A stretch of 64,000 nucleotides of DNA from Flavobacterium sp. (GTDB taxonomy: Bacteria; Bacteroidota; Bacteroidia; Flavobacteriales; Flavobacteriaceae). The position numbers were made by a program, and so were the translations under genes. The stretch spans positions 1 to 64,000 of the forward strand of contig NZ_JAIXSL010000019.1 of assembly GCF_027484705.1 (NCBI RefSeq), given 5' to 3'. The notes beneath the pieces were generated by a model. It was not told the origin of the DNA, did not search any database, and saw only the letters and a program-made list of their open reading frames with translations. Shown here piece after piece: positions 28,301 through 35,655 of the stretch. Positions within the stretch are counted from its first letter, which is position 1; each line of letters starts with the position of its first letter.

Positions 28301-28772
28301 TGGTAAAAACGGAAACGGTGATGGCAATAGTCAGAATGGAGAAAATGGCGAAGACGGAGAAGGCGATGCAAAAGCCATCATGGAAATTTATAAAGAGCAA
28401 AAACAATTGCGCGATGCCCTACAAAACGAATTAGATAAGCAAGGCATGGGAGGTAATGGCCAAAATGCGATTGAACAAATGAAGCAAATCGAAAAACAAT
28501 TACTCAATAAAGGATTTAATAATGAGACTTTGCAGAAAGCCTTGAATTTAAAATATGAGTTGATGAAACTCCAGAAAGCAATCCAGCAGCAAGGAGAAGA
28601 CAAGAAAAGACAATCCGAAACTAATAATAAGGAGTTTTCTAATAAAACCAATGCCCTACCATCAAGCTTGCAACAATATCTCAACAGTGTTGAAATCTTA
28701 AACAGACAAAGCCTACCTTTGCGCTCCAATTTTAACCAGAAGGTTCAAGAATATTTCAAGAGCAATGATTAG
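25350..28772 (+). CDS. DUF4175 family large membrane protein
   Basis: The 1140-residue inner-membrane protein has TM segments near 26-50, 54-78 and 151-168, then a beta-rich periplasmic domain to about 490. A very long Lys/Glu/Gln coiled coil follows (about 494-770). The C-terminal region has a KPGEGx tandem repeat (948-977) and a Gly/Asn/Lys-rich stretch. This matches DUF4175, a Bacteroidota family of unknown function. The start is probably TTG 25350 (MKSSNIIYEKLETF), because no ATG precedes the conserved N-terminus and the promoter lies downstream of the longer start at 25260. Its end overlaps ybeY by 8 bp. Confidence 0.82.
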   Translation: MKSSNIIYEKLETFIRKYYTNELIRGVLFFVGLGLLYFLFTLFVEYFLWLKPMGRAVLFWLFIGVELFLLARYIVFPLFKLFKIQKGIDYKEASIIIGNHFSEVSDKLTNFLQLASDNNQSELLLASIDQKANALQPIPFGSAINFNANKKYLPLAILPILFFAFFYISGNSNVISQSFNRVVHFKEQFIPPAPFEFVIVNNPLQTEQNKDFTLLLRTKGKIVPENAMIFINDESYYMESVKPGEFQYKFTKPAANIDFHVEANAVVSSDYELKVVTVPSIANFEMHLNFPSYLNKKSETIKGSGNAIVPEGTTVSWKINTQATQNVEWSDMKSLTPFSKNENTFSLSKSIFQNTDYQILTSNEKVKNYEKLNYQISVIKDQFPTINVNHAPDSLKTEKTYVIGQVSDDYGLSKLQIIYYEKDKPNTAKRGIIAVKKDIYDQFVFSFPSALPVEQGVTYEYYFEVFDNDAVHHFKSTKSSVFSNRIVTDTEKEDQVLQQQNNSINGLEKSLKAQDKQISEIEKLQKAGKEKDNLEFKDQQKVNEFINRQKQQDAMMKEFAEKMKENLDKFKSEKKDEFKEELQKRLEKADKDLEKNQKLLDELKELNDKIKNEELMEKLDKFKQNSKNQTKNLEQLVELTKKYYVEKKAEQLADKLDKLAEKQDKLAENEKKNSTEKQNEINKEFDKIQEDLKDLQKENKELKSPIDIPNDAEKEKSIDEDLKKASEELQKEKKDKAKPKQKSAAKKMKEMSMKMEQSMESSEKEEIEEDVKMLRQILDNLLAFSFSQEEVMGQFKGLKRGSPSFNKNLKIQQNLKQQFKHVDDSLFAMSLRNPKMAENITEEIGNVHYNIDKALESLVEAQIPKGLSHQQYTISAANKLADFLSDILNNMQMSLSGMGSGKPKPGQGQGMGMQLPDIIKKQEGLGEKMKSGMQKGDKPGDKAGEGKKPGEGEKPGEGKKPGEGNKPGEGNKPGQGDKGKSGKDGKNGNGDGNSQNGENGEDGEGDAKAIMEIYKEQKQLRDALQNELDKQGMGGNGQNAIEQMKQIEKQLLNKGFNNETLQKALNLKYELMKLQKAIQQQGEDKKRQSETNNKEFSNKTNALPSSLQQYLNSVEILNRQSLPLRSNFNQKVQEYFKSND
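28191..28280 (+). repeat. 18-bp in-frame tandem repeat (KPGEGx, five copies)
   Basis: Five consecutive 18-nt units encode KPGEGE, KPGEGK, KPGEGN, KPGEGN and KPGQGD within the DUF4175 gene. Codons differ between units (ccc/ccg/cca, ggt/ggc/gga), so the repeat is old or under protein-level selection rather than freshly duplicated. Confidence 0.85.
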
Positions 28773-29196
28773 TTTTAATTACGAAACCGACTTTAAACTT
28801 CCCAAGAAAAAAGCTTTCTCGGAGTGGTTGTCCAATGTAATTCTGTCTGAGAACAAAAAAGAGGGTGAAATCAACTATATCTTTTGTGATGATGCTTATT
28901 TATTGGAAATTAACCAACAATATCTTAACCACGACACTTTAACGGACATCATTAGTTTTGACTATTCTGTAGGAAATGAACTACACGGAGATATTTACAT
29001 TTCTGTCGAAAGGGTTCGTGAGAATGCGGTTGATTTCGATGTGATATTTGAGGATGAATTGAAAAGGGTTATGGTTCACGGCGTACTTCATTATTGTGGA
29101 TTTAAAGATAAATCTAAAGAAGATGAATCGCTGATGCGTTCCAAAGAAGAAGAGAAAATGAAAATGTTTCACGTGGAACAAAACAAAAACAAATAA
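28765..29196 (+). CDS. ybeY: Endoribonuclease YbeY (16S rRNA maturation)
   Basis: This metal-dependent endonuclease is involved in 16S rRNA 3'-end processing and ribosome quality control. The 143-residue protein has the signature MVHGVLHYCGFKDK. The first two histidines of the zinc site are present, but the position of the third His (E. coli H124) is Asp; I believe this is usual in Bacteroidota. The gene overlaps DUF4175 by 8 bp, and mnmG starts 2 bp later. The C-terminal codons MFHVEQ lie on a parS-like site. Confidence 0.9.
   Translation: MISFNYETDFKLPKKKAFSEWLSNVILSENKKEGEINYIFCDDAYLLEINQQYLNHDTLTDIISFDYSVGNELHGDIYISVERVRENAVDFDVIFEDELKRVMVHGVLHYCGFKDKSKEDESLMRSKEEEKMKMFHVEQNKNK
29165..29180. 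promoter_or_regulatory. parS-like chromosome segregation site
   Basis: TGTTTCACGTGGAACA has the reverse complement TGTTCCACGTGAAACA, a 16/16 match to the B. subtilis parS consensus TGTTNCACGTGAAACA bound by ParB/Spo0J. It lies inside the last codons of ybeY. A second copy is 1.9 kb away at 31072. Confidence 0.75.
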
Positions 29197-29198
29197 AA

Positions 29199-31070
29199 AT
29201 GTTTCAAGAAGTATATGATGTTATTGTGGTCGGTGCCGGTCATGCTGGTTCTGAAGCTGCTGCTGCTGCCGCCAATATGGGTTGTAAAACACTATTGGTT
29301 ACCATGAGTCTACAGAATATTGCCCAAATGTCATGTAATCCTGCGATGGGCGGAATAGCGAAAGGTCAGATTGTACGTGAAATTGATGCTTTAGGCGGAT
29401 ACTCGGGAATTGTTTCTGATAAAACCGCCATACAGTTTAAAATGCTTAATAAGTCGAAAGGACCGGCCATGTGGTCTCCAAGGGTTCAAAGTGATCGAAT
29501 GCGATTTGCAGAAGAGTGGCGATTGATGCTTGAACAAACACCTAATCTCGACTTTTATCAGGAAATGGTAAAAGGCTTGTTGATTGAAAATCATAAAATA
29601 GTAGGCATCAAAACTTCTTTGGGTATTGAAATAAAATCCAAAACAGTTGTGCTTACCAATGGTACTTTTTTGAATGGTTTGATTCACATCGGTGATAAAC
29701 AATTTGGTGGTGGTAGAGCAGGAGAAAGTGCTGCGTATGGAATAACCGAAGATTTAGTAAACGTAGGTTTTGAATCTGGCAGGATGAAGACGGGTACGCC
29801 GCCAAGAGTTGATGGCAGGTCGTTGGATTATTCCAAGATGAATGAAGAAAAAGGCGACGACAAGCCGGATAAGTTTTCCTATTCGGACCATACAAAACCG
29901 TTAATTCACCAGAAGTCTTGTCATATGACGTATACTTCGCTTGAAGTTCATGAAATATTGAGGGAAGGTTTTGAGCGTTCTCCAATGTTCAATGGGAGAA
30001 TTAAAAGCATTGGCCCGCGTTATTGCCCATCAATAGAAGATAAAATCAATCGATTTGCAGATAAGGAAAGACATCAGTTGTTTGTTGAGCCTGAAGGATG
30101 GAATACCGTTGAGGTTTATGTGAATGGTTTTTCTACGTCTTTGCCTGAGGAAATTCAATTCAAAGCATTACGTTCTGTTGTTGGTTTTGAAAAAGTGAAG
30201 TTCTTTCGTCCAGGTTATGCTATTGAATACGATTATTTTCCTCCAACACAATTGAAGCATACACTAGAAACCAAGCTTGTTGATGGGTTATACTTTGCAG
30301 GTCAAATCAATGGCACTACAGGTTATGAAGAGGCAGCATCACAAGGATTAATGGCCGGAATTAATGCGGCTTTGAAAGTAAAAGAGCAAGTGCCATTGAT
30401 ATTGAAGCGTGATGAAGCGTATATTGGTGTTTTAATCGATGATTTAATCACGAAAGGAACAGAAGAACCCTATAGAATGTTTACATCAAGGGCTGAGTTC
30501 AGAACATTGCTCAGACAAGACAATGCTGATTTTAGGTTGACACCAATGTCTCATGAAATCGGTTTGGCATCCGAAAAACGTTTGAGACGAATGGAACATA
30601 AGTTTAATGAGTCAGAAAAAATGGTCAATTTCTTCAAAGAAACCAGTGTCAATGTGGCTGAAATTAATCCGATTCTCCAAGAAAAAGAAACAGCTTTGGT
30701 TAACCAATCTGATAAAATGTTTAAAATCTTTTCACGCCCGCAGATTGATTTGCAGGATATGTTGAAGTTGGAAAAAGTTCAAACTTATATTAACGAACAG
30801 GAAGTTGATCAAGAGATTTTAGAACAAGCAGAAATTCAAGTAAAATATTCGGGATATATAGAAAAAGAACGCAATAATGCGGACAAACTGACGCGTTTAG
30901 AAGATGTAAAAATCCCTGAATTTTTTGATTATCATAAAATAAAATCAATGTCTATTGAAGCCAAACAGAAGTTGTCTAACATTCGCCCTGTAACTATTTC
31001 CCAAGCTTCCAGAATTAGTGGCGTTTCCCCAAGTGATATTTCTGTACTCTTAATTTATATGGGAAGATAA
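29199..31070 (+). CDS. mnmG: tRNA uridine-5-carboxymethylaminomethyl modification enzyme MnmG (GidA)
   Basis: This FAD-dependent enzyme, with MnmE, adds the carboxymethylaminomethyl group to wobble U34 of several tRNAs. The 623-residue protein has the FAD motif VVGAGHAGSEAA, the CNPAMGG active-site region, FLNGLIHIGDKQFGGGRAGE and GTTGYEEAASQGLMAG, and a typical C-terminus (ISGVSPSDISVLLIYMGR). Two parS-like sites sit just before and just after it; gidA is often near the origin in bacteria. Confidence 0.96.
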   Translation: MFQEVYDVIVVGAGHAGSEAAAAAANMGCKTLLVTMSLQNIAQMSCNPAMGGIAKGQIVREIDALGGYSGIVSDKTAIQFKMLNKSKGPAMWSPRVQSDRMRFAEEWRLMLEQTPNLDFYQEMVKGLLIENHKIVGIKTSLGIEIKSKTVVLTNGTFLNGLIHIGDKQFGGGRAGESAAYGITEDLVNVGFESGRMKTGTPPRVDGRSLDYSKMNEEKGDDKPDKFSYSDHTKPLIHQKSCHMTYTSLEVHEILREGFERSPMFNGRIKSIGPRYCPSIEDKINRFADKERHQLFVEPEGWNTVEVYVNGFSTSLPEEIQFKALRSVVGFEKVKFFRPGYAIEYDYFPPTQLKHTLETKLVDGLYFAGQINGTTGYEEAASQGLMAGINAALKVKEQVPLILKRDEAYIGVLIDDLITKGTEEPYRMFTSRAEFRTLLRQDNADFRLTPMSHEIGLASEKRLRRMEHKFNESEKMVNFFKETSVNVAEINPILQEKETALVNQSDKMFKIFSRPQIDLQDMLKLEKVQTYINEQEVDQEILEQAEIQVKYSGYIEKERNNADKLTRLEDVKIPEFFDYHKIKSMSIEAKQKLSNIRPVTISQASRISGVSPSDISVLLIYMGR

Positions 31071-31592
31071 ATGTTCCACGTGAAACTCCATACGACAACC
31101 ATTGTAAATAAAGGAAAACTTCTTGTTTTTTCATTTTGTATTGTATTAATTGGTTGTGTAGGAGCAAGGCAAACCATTCAGATTCCCGATTATATTTTGG
31201 TTCCAAAAGGCAAAGAAATAGTTGAAAACCAAGAAGGTTTAACGGCCTTTATTTTCGAAAATAACACGAAGAATTTGCCTATTGAAAAATTCCTGTCGAT
31301 TAAATTCAAATCTGAAAATTACTTCAGTACAGAATATTGGGTGGTCATCGACAAAAGCAAATATAAGATGATTGTTTATGATAATTCAGACTTTGAAAAG
31401 TACTTCAACAGCGCCAACTATTCTGTCATCAATCTCGAACCACAAAATGACCAAAGCGATCAGCAAAGAAAGTTTATTGCGATTTCAATGGTCAATGCTA
31501 ACAACGAAGATTGCCTGAAAGACGGTTCACTTTTCCAAAACATAGTCGTAAACTATTTAAAAAAATTAAAAGACGAATATTATAATCAATAA
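31071..31592 (+). CDS. Putative lipoprotein downstream of mnmG
   Basis: This 173-residue protein of unrecognised family has a hydrophobic N-terminal segment with a lipobox (SFCIVLIGC, Cys near residue 29). It is probably anchored in the membrane facing the periplasm. The first residues MFHVKL are encoded by a parS-like site directly abutting the mnmG stop, so the extra-long pre-signal region may be dictated by that DNA element or the true start may be elsewhere. Its TAA overlaps the ATG of the next gene by one base. Confidence 0.6.
   Translation: MFHVKLHTTTIVNKGKLLVFSFCIVLIGCVGARQTIQIPDYILVPKGKEIVENQEGLTAFIFENNTKNLPIEKFLSIKFKSENYFSTEYWVVIDKSKYKMIVYDNSDFEKYFNSANYSVINLEPQNDQSDQQRKFIAISMVNANNEDCLKDGSLFQNIVVNYLKKLKDEYYNQ
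31072..31087. promoter_or_regulatory. parS-like chromosome segregation site
   Basis: TGTTCCACGTGAAACT matches the parS consensus TGTTNCACGTGAAACA at 15 of 16 positions. It starts 2 nt after the mnmG stop and forms the first codons of the following gene. Confidence 0.72.
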
Positions 31593-32449
31593 TGGATATT
31601 TCAAACCACAAACTATATCTTACTGTAAAAGACCATTCGGTTTCCAAAGAAGCATTTAATCTTTATCGCGACGAGTCCATTGATTTGGTATTTACATATC
31701 CTCAGCCCGATTTAGATAAATTGCCAAGCTATTACGAAAGTGAAGACTATATTTCCCACACTGACGGCAGCCGTTCTTTGTTTGAAAAAGCCTATCAGTT
31801 TGTAAAGCAAATCGCACTAAAGAATAAGTTGAAATACATCAACCAACAAAAATTAACCAAAGGAATTTTACTCGATATTGGCGCGGGAACCGGAGATTTT
31901 TTAGCCGTAGCACAACAGGATGGATGGCAAACAAAAGGAATCGAGCCTAATGAAAAAGCCAGAACGATAGCGCAAACCAAAGGGGTTTCCATAATTGAAA
32001 GTACCTCTGCGATTGCCGAATCTTCTATTGATATCATCACCATGTGGCATGTTTTAGAACACGTGCCTGATGTTGAAAAACAAATCAAAGAACTCAAAAG
32101 AATATTAAAACCTACAGGAACTATATTTATTGCCGTTCCGAATTTCAATTCTTTTGATGCCAATTATTACGGTTCTTTTTGGGCAGCCTATGATGTCCCG
32201 AGGCATTTGTGGCATTTTTCTCAGAAATCCATCAAGCATCTTTTTGCAAGAGAAAACTTTCATTTGCTAAAAACCTTACCGATGCCGTTTGATGCGTTTT
32301 ACGTGTCTTTGCTTTCTGAAAAATATAAAACAGGCAGCATGAATTTCATCAAAGCATTCCTTATCGGATTAAAATCCAATTGGAAAGGCAGAGCGACTGG
32401 AGAATACTCGTCGCACATTTACATCCTAAAAAACGACCAGAAAATCTAA
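31592..32449 (+). CDS. Class I SAM-dependent methyltransferase
   Basis: The 285-residue protein has methyltransferase motif I (GILLDIGAGTGDFLA), an acidic post-I (GIEPNEKAR) and the motif IDIITMWHVLEHVPD, as in the UbiG/COQ5-like 'methyltransferase_23' group. Just after come LKRILKPTGTIFIAVPNF and a WAAYDVPRHLWHF block common in methyltransferases of surface-polysaccharide loci. The substrate is not predictable. It starts on the stop codon of the preceding lipoprotein gene (TAATG). Confidence 0.85.
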   Translation: MDISNHKLYLTVKDHSVSKEAFNLYRDESIDLVFTYPQPDLDKLPSYYESEDYISHTDGSRSLFEKAYQFVKQIALKNKLKYINQQKLTKGILLDIGAGTGDFLAVAQQDGWQTKGIEPNEKARTIAQTKGVSIIESTSAIAESSIDIITMWHVLEHVPDVEKQIKELKRILKPTGTIFIAVPNFNSFDANYYGSFWAAYDVPRHLWHFSQKSIKHLFARENFHLLKTLPMPFDAFYVSLLSEKYKTGSMNFIKAFLIGLKSNWKGRATGEYSSHIYILKNDQKI

Positions 32450-32461
32450 ATTTAATTTTAA

Positions 32462-32469
32462 TACTTTTG
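32462..32469 (+). promoter_or_regulatory. -7 promoter element for the Skp-like lipoprotein
   Basis: TACTTTTG matches TAnnTTTG exactly, 25 nt before the ATG at 32494. It supports that start over a longer frame opening at 32380 inside the methyltransferase gene. Confidence 0.5.
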
Positions 32470-32493
32470 AACCTTCAACTTAATCAAATCAAC

Positions 32494-33057
32494 ATGAAAA
32501 AAATAATTCTAGTTTTAGCCCTTTCGCTTTCCATCGTTGCCTGTAATAATAATCCCGCTACGACCAAAACAAAGGAAATTAAAACGGCCTATGTCGACAC
32601 TTCAAAATTATTAGAGGAATACACAGAAGCCAAAGACATTGAAGCCAAGTATAAGTCTAAATCTGACGATATGGGTAAAGAACTGCAGGCAGAAGTGGCA
32701 AAATTCAAAGCTGAAGCGGCAAGTTTCCAGCAAAACGCACAAGCTAAAGGTCAGGCCTGGGCGCAAGAAAACGGCTCAAGATTGCAGAAGAAAGAGCAGG
32801 AATTAAGATATGCGCAAGACAGCATGGTGCAGCAATTGCAGCAGGAAAGCGGCGTTGAAATGGATTCCCTTGTTAAAAGCGTCAAAAAATTCATCAAAGA
32901 ATACGGTAAAGAAAAAGGTTACGATTATATTTACGGAACCGGTGAAGCGGTTTCCATTTTATATGCCAAAGACCAATATGACATTACGAAAGAAATCACA
33001 AAACTGCTTAACGAAAAATATAAATCCGGAGATAAAAAAGCGGCAGAAAAAAAATAA
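32494..33057 (+). CDS. OmpH/Skp-family coiled-coil lipoprotein
   Basis: The 187-residue product has a lipoprotein signal (MKKIILVLALSLSIVAC, Cys at 17), then an OmpH/Skp-like arrangement: TAYVDTSKLLEEY, a long coiled-coil hairpin (about 50-130) and a closing YDYIYGTGEAVSILYAKDQYDIT segment. Skp is a soluble periplasmic holdase for outer-membrane proteins. Here the chaperone would be lipid-anchored. It has its own promoter and terminator, so it is probably monocistronic. Confidence 0.85.
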   Translation: MKKIILVLALSLSIVACNNNPATTKTKEIKTAYVDTSKLLEEYTEAKDIEAKYKSKSDDMGKELQAEVAKFKAEAASFQQNAQAKGQAWAQENGSRLQKKEQELRYAQDSMVQQLQQESGVEMDSLVKSVKKFIKEYGKEKGYDYIYGTGEAVSILYAKDQYDITKEITKLLNEKYKSGDKKAAEKK

Positions 33058-33075
33058 TTCATAGATTTATCCCTA

Positions 33076-33112
33076 TAAAAAGCCTTCATCGATTTCAATG
33101 AGGGCTTTTTTT
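33076..33112 (+). terminator. Intrinsic terminator of the Skp-like gene
   Basis: AGCCTTCAT pairs with ATGAGGGCT (one G-U), flanked by A5 and a T7 run, shortly after the stop codon. Confidence 0.75.
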
Positions 33113-33155
33113 ACGACATACCCAACGCGAATCAGTTTGTATAAATTAAAAATTG

Positions 33156-34796
33156 ATGCTAAAACTCAATAATTCAACGGTTTATAAATATTTATTCCTC
33201 GCTATATTGGCTTGTTATTGCTTTTTTTTAACTCAGTTTGGATTGGAAAACTTTGATACGGGTTATATCCCAAGTTTTTCATGGAGAATCATCAACGGGC
33301 AGTCGGTTTACGAAGACTTCATCTACAAAGGCCCTCCGGTAACGCTTTACTTCAACGCCATTTTCATGTATGTGCTTCCGGAAACCGGACAATTTTTTTG
33401 GATCAGGATCACCAATTATCTGCTTTTTGCTTCGCAGGTTTACCTAATCGTTTCCGCAGTTGATAATCTTTATGATTTCTCAAAGTTTAAAGTATCAAAA
33501 TGGGGTTTAATGATTGTGGGTTTCGTAGTTTCGCTATTGAATTTTTCGCCTTATCCTTGGCCCACAACAGATGGACTTTTATTTGCAGCCATGGCCTTTT
33601 GGTTGGTTTCAAAAACCGATGAGCCGAAGTTCTTCAGATTGTTTGCCGTTGCTTTCTTGGCGGTTTTGTGCGCTTTAACCAAACAGTCTTTTTATTTGGT
33701 GCCGCTTTTATTTCTGTTTTGGATATTTATGAAATTCAATCTCAAAACGGCTTTCGTTTTTACAATTCAATTGTTATTTTTTGTGGCGCTATACCTTGGT
33801 TTTATTTTGTCGATGACTAGTTTTGACAAATTTATCCAGCAAACAACTGGCGAAACCCATGTCATGGATTTATTCCACGCTGGAATACAAAACTATATTT
33901 TCATGCCAGTGATTTGGTTTTTAGGTTTGGTGTTGTCGTTTGGCCTGGCCGTTTTAATCTATCTGAAAGTAAAAAAACAAAAACCAACAGCCATTGTCCC
34001 GCTTTTTAAATGGATGGCTTATATCATATTCTCAATTGCCGTTGCTTTGTGTTTTGTGAAACAAATCGAATTGGCTTCGAGATTGGCTTTTGTAGCCGCC
34101 TTTTTTGCACTTATTTATAGCTATGGATTCAAAAACAAAAATATTCCCTTAATAGCGCCCATAATCGTCTTATTGGGAATTGCATGGTCGTGTTCGATCA
34201 GTCTTGGATACCAATTCCCGATTTTTTTCGCTACGGGTATTGTTTCCTGTTTTCTCGTTTTGGTTGGTAAGGATCTGAAATCATTTTCAAAATATTATTT
34301 CTGGATTGCTTTTCCGGTTTGTCTCACAGCCTTTTCCTACAATTACCGGCCATACCGAGAAGCCTCGATTCCAAATCTGAACTATTCGCTTGAAACGGTT
34401 TCGCCCAAACTCCAATACATCAAAACCAGTAAAAGCAATTTCGAAAAATACACCGAACTCAAACAACTCATTGCGAAATACGGCGAAAATTTCATCGTCG
34501 CGCCCAATATTCCGATGGCGAATTATATTTTTAACCAGCAAAGCGAATTGCCCGCCGATTGGTTAATAGAAACCGAAGTCGCCAGAAGTCAAAAAATGTT
34601 TATTAGCTTAGCAGCAGATAAAAAGAACTATATTTTCCTCGAGAAATCGTTCCTGAACCGCGAAGAGTTCATGCCGGCGGAACGCGAAAAATTCAGTTCG
34701 ATCACCGAATTCATTTACGAGAATTTCAATTGCATTGCTCAAACGAAACACTTTCTGGTTTATAACGCATTAAAGAATAATGAAACATTACCTTAA
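33156..34796 (+). CDS. GT-C type polytopic glycosyltransferase-like membrane protein
   Basis: The 546-residue protein has about ten to twelve hydrophobic segments. The first extramembrane loop contains FDTGYIPSFSWRIINGQ, the usual place of the catalytic Asp of GT-C enzymes that use polyprenyl-phosphate sugars. The C-terminal domain of about 140 residues is soluble. The donor and acceptor are unknown. The gene overlaps the UbiA-family gene by 17 bp, which points to a joint role with polyprenyl-linked sugars. ATG 33156 follows an in-frame TTG at 33153. Confidence 0.65.
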   Translation: MLKLNNSTVYKYLFLAILACYCFFLTQFGLENFDTGYIPSFSWRIINGQSVYEDFIYKGPPVTLYFNAIFMYVLPETGQFFWIRITNYLLFASQVYLIVSAVDNLYDFSKFKVSKWGLMIVGFVVSLLNFSPYPWPTTDGLLFAAMAFWLVSKTDEPKFFRLFAVAFLAVLCALTKQSFYLVPLLFLFWIFMKFNLKTAFVFTIQLLFFVALYLGFILSMTSFDKFIQQTTGETHVMDLFHAGIQNYIFMPVIWFLGLVLSFGLAVLIYLKVKKQKPTAIVPLFKWMAYIIFSIAVALCFVKQIELASRLAFVAAFFALIYSYGFKNKNIPLIAPIIVLLGIAWSCSISLGYQFPIFFATGIVSCFLVLVGKDLKSFSKYYFWIAFPVCLTAFSYNYRPYREASIPNLNYSLETVSPKLQYIKTSKSNFEKYTELKQLIAKYGENFIVAPNIPMANYIFNQQSELPADWLIETEVARSQKMFISLAADKKNYIFLEKSFLNREEFMPAEREKFSSITEFIYENFNCIAQTKHFLVYNALKNNETLP

Positions 34797-35649
34797 ACTC
34801 ATTCGTCCCGAACAATACGTCAAGAACGTGTTTGTTTTTGCGCCGTTGTTTTTCGGTGGCGCTTTCTGGGATTTCCATTTGTTGTTTTTGGTTTTTCTGG
34901 CGATTGTTTCGTTTTCATTGGCTGCAAGCAGTATTTACATCATCAATGACTTTTTTGATATCGAAGCCGATCAAGCGCATCCGCTGAAATCAAAAAGACC
35001 GCTGGCTTCGGGTGAAATCAAAATTAAAAACGCTTTGGTTTTACAGTTGGTGCTGATGATTGGCGCGCTGCTATTGGCCTGGAGCATCAACCGCAACTTA
35101 TTTCTGATCATTAGCAGTTACATCTTTTTGAATTTTCTTTATTCCAAATGGCTCAAGCATATTGCGATAGTTGATCTGAATATTATTGCCATTGGTTTTG
35201 TGCTTAGAATTCTCGCCGGAGCCGCCGTTTCTGCGATTGAACCTTCAGTCTGGATCTTATTGATTACTTATCTGCTGGCGCTATTTCTCGGAATCGCCAA
35301 AAGAAGAACGGATGTGATTTTATCGCAAAACGGCAAAGAAGTCCGCAAAAGCATCGAGGGTTACAGTCTAAGTTTTATCGATACCGTACTCGGAATCTTG
35401 GCTTCTGTGCTGATTGTCTGTTATATTTTTTATTGCATTGCGCCTGAAAACCTGCAACATTATCACTCGAAATGGTTGTATTTGTCGATTATATTTGTCG
35501 TCAACGGCATTTTCCGATATCTCAAACTTGCCATTGTAGACCAATCCACGCATTCGCCGACGAGCATCGTTTTAAAAGACCGTTTTATTCAGATTACCAT
35601 TTTACTATGGATTGGTTTGATGAGTTATTTGCTGTATTTCAATTCCTAA
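34780..35649 (+). CDS. UbiA-family prenyltransferase, decaprenyl-phosphate phosphoribosyltransferase-like
   Basis: The 289-residue, about nine-TM protein has the first Asp motif INDFFDIEAD and the second in KRRTDVILSQ. The segments LIRPEQYVKNVFVFAPL and KRPLASGEI are typical of DPPR synthase (Rv3806c-like), which transfers phosphoribose from PRPP to polyprenyl phosphate. It sits between a GT-C-like gene (17-bp overlap) and a HAD phosphatase gene (6-bp gap), consistent with a polyprenyl-pentose donor route. The prenyl chain and pentose are inferred. Confidence 0.82.
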   Translation: MKHYLKLIRPEQYVKNVFVFAPLFFGGAFWDFHLLFLVFLAIVSFSLAASSIYIINDFFDIEADQAHPLKSKRPLASGEIKIKNALVLQLVLMIGALLLAWSINRNLFLIISSYIFLNFLYSKWLKHIAIVDLNIIAIGFVLRILAGAAVSAIEPSVWILLITYLLALFLGIAKRRTDVILSQNGKEVRKSIEGYSLSFIDTVLGILASVLIVCYIFYCIAPENLQHYHSKWLYLSIIFVVNGIFRYLKLAIVDQSTHSPTSIVLKDRFIQITILLWIGLMSYLLYFNS

Positions 35650-35655
35650 AAAGCC

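Noticed and set aside
32058..32066. Third parS site (CACGTG core)
   Set aside because: The flanks (AGAACACGTGCCTG) do not match the consensus outside the six central bases.
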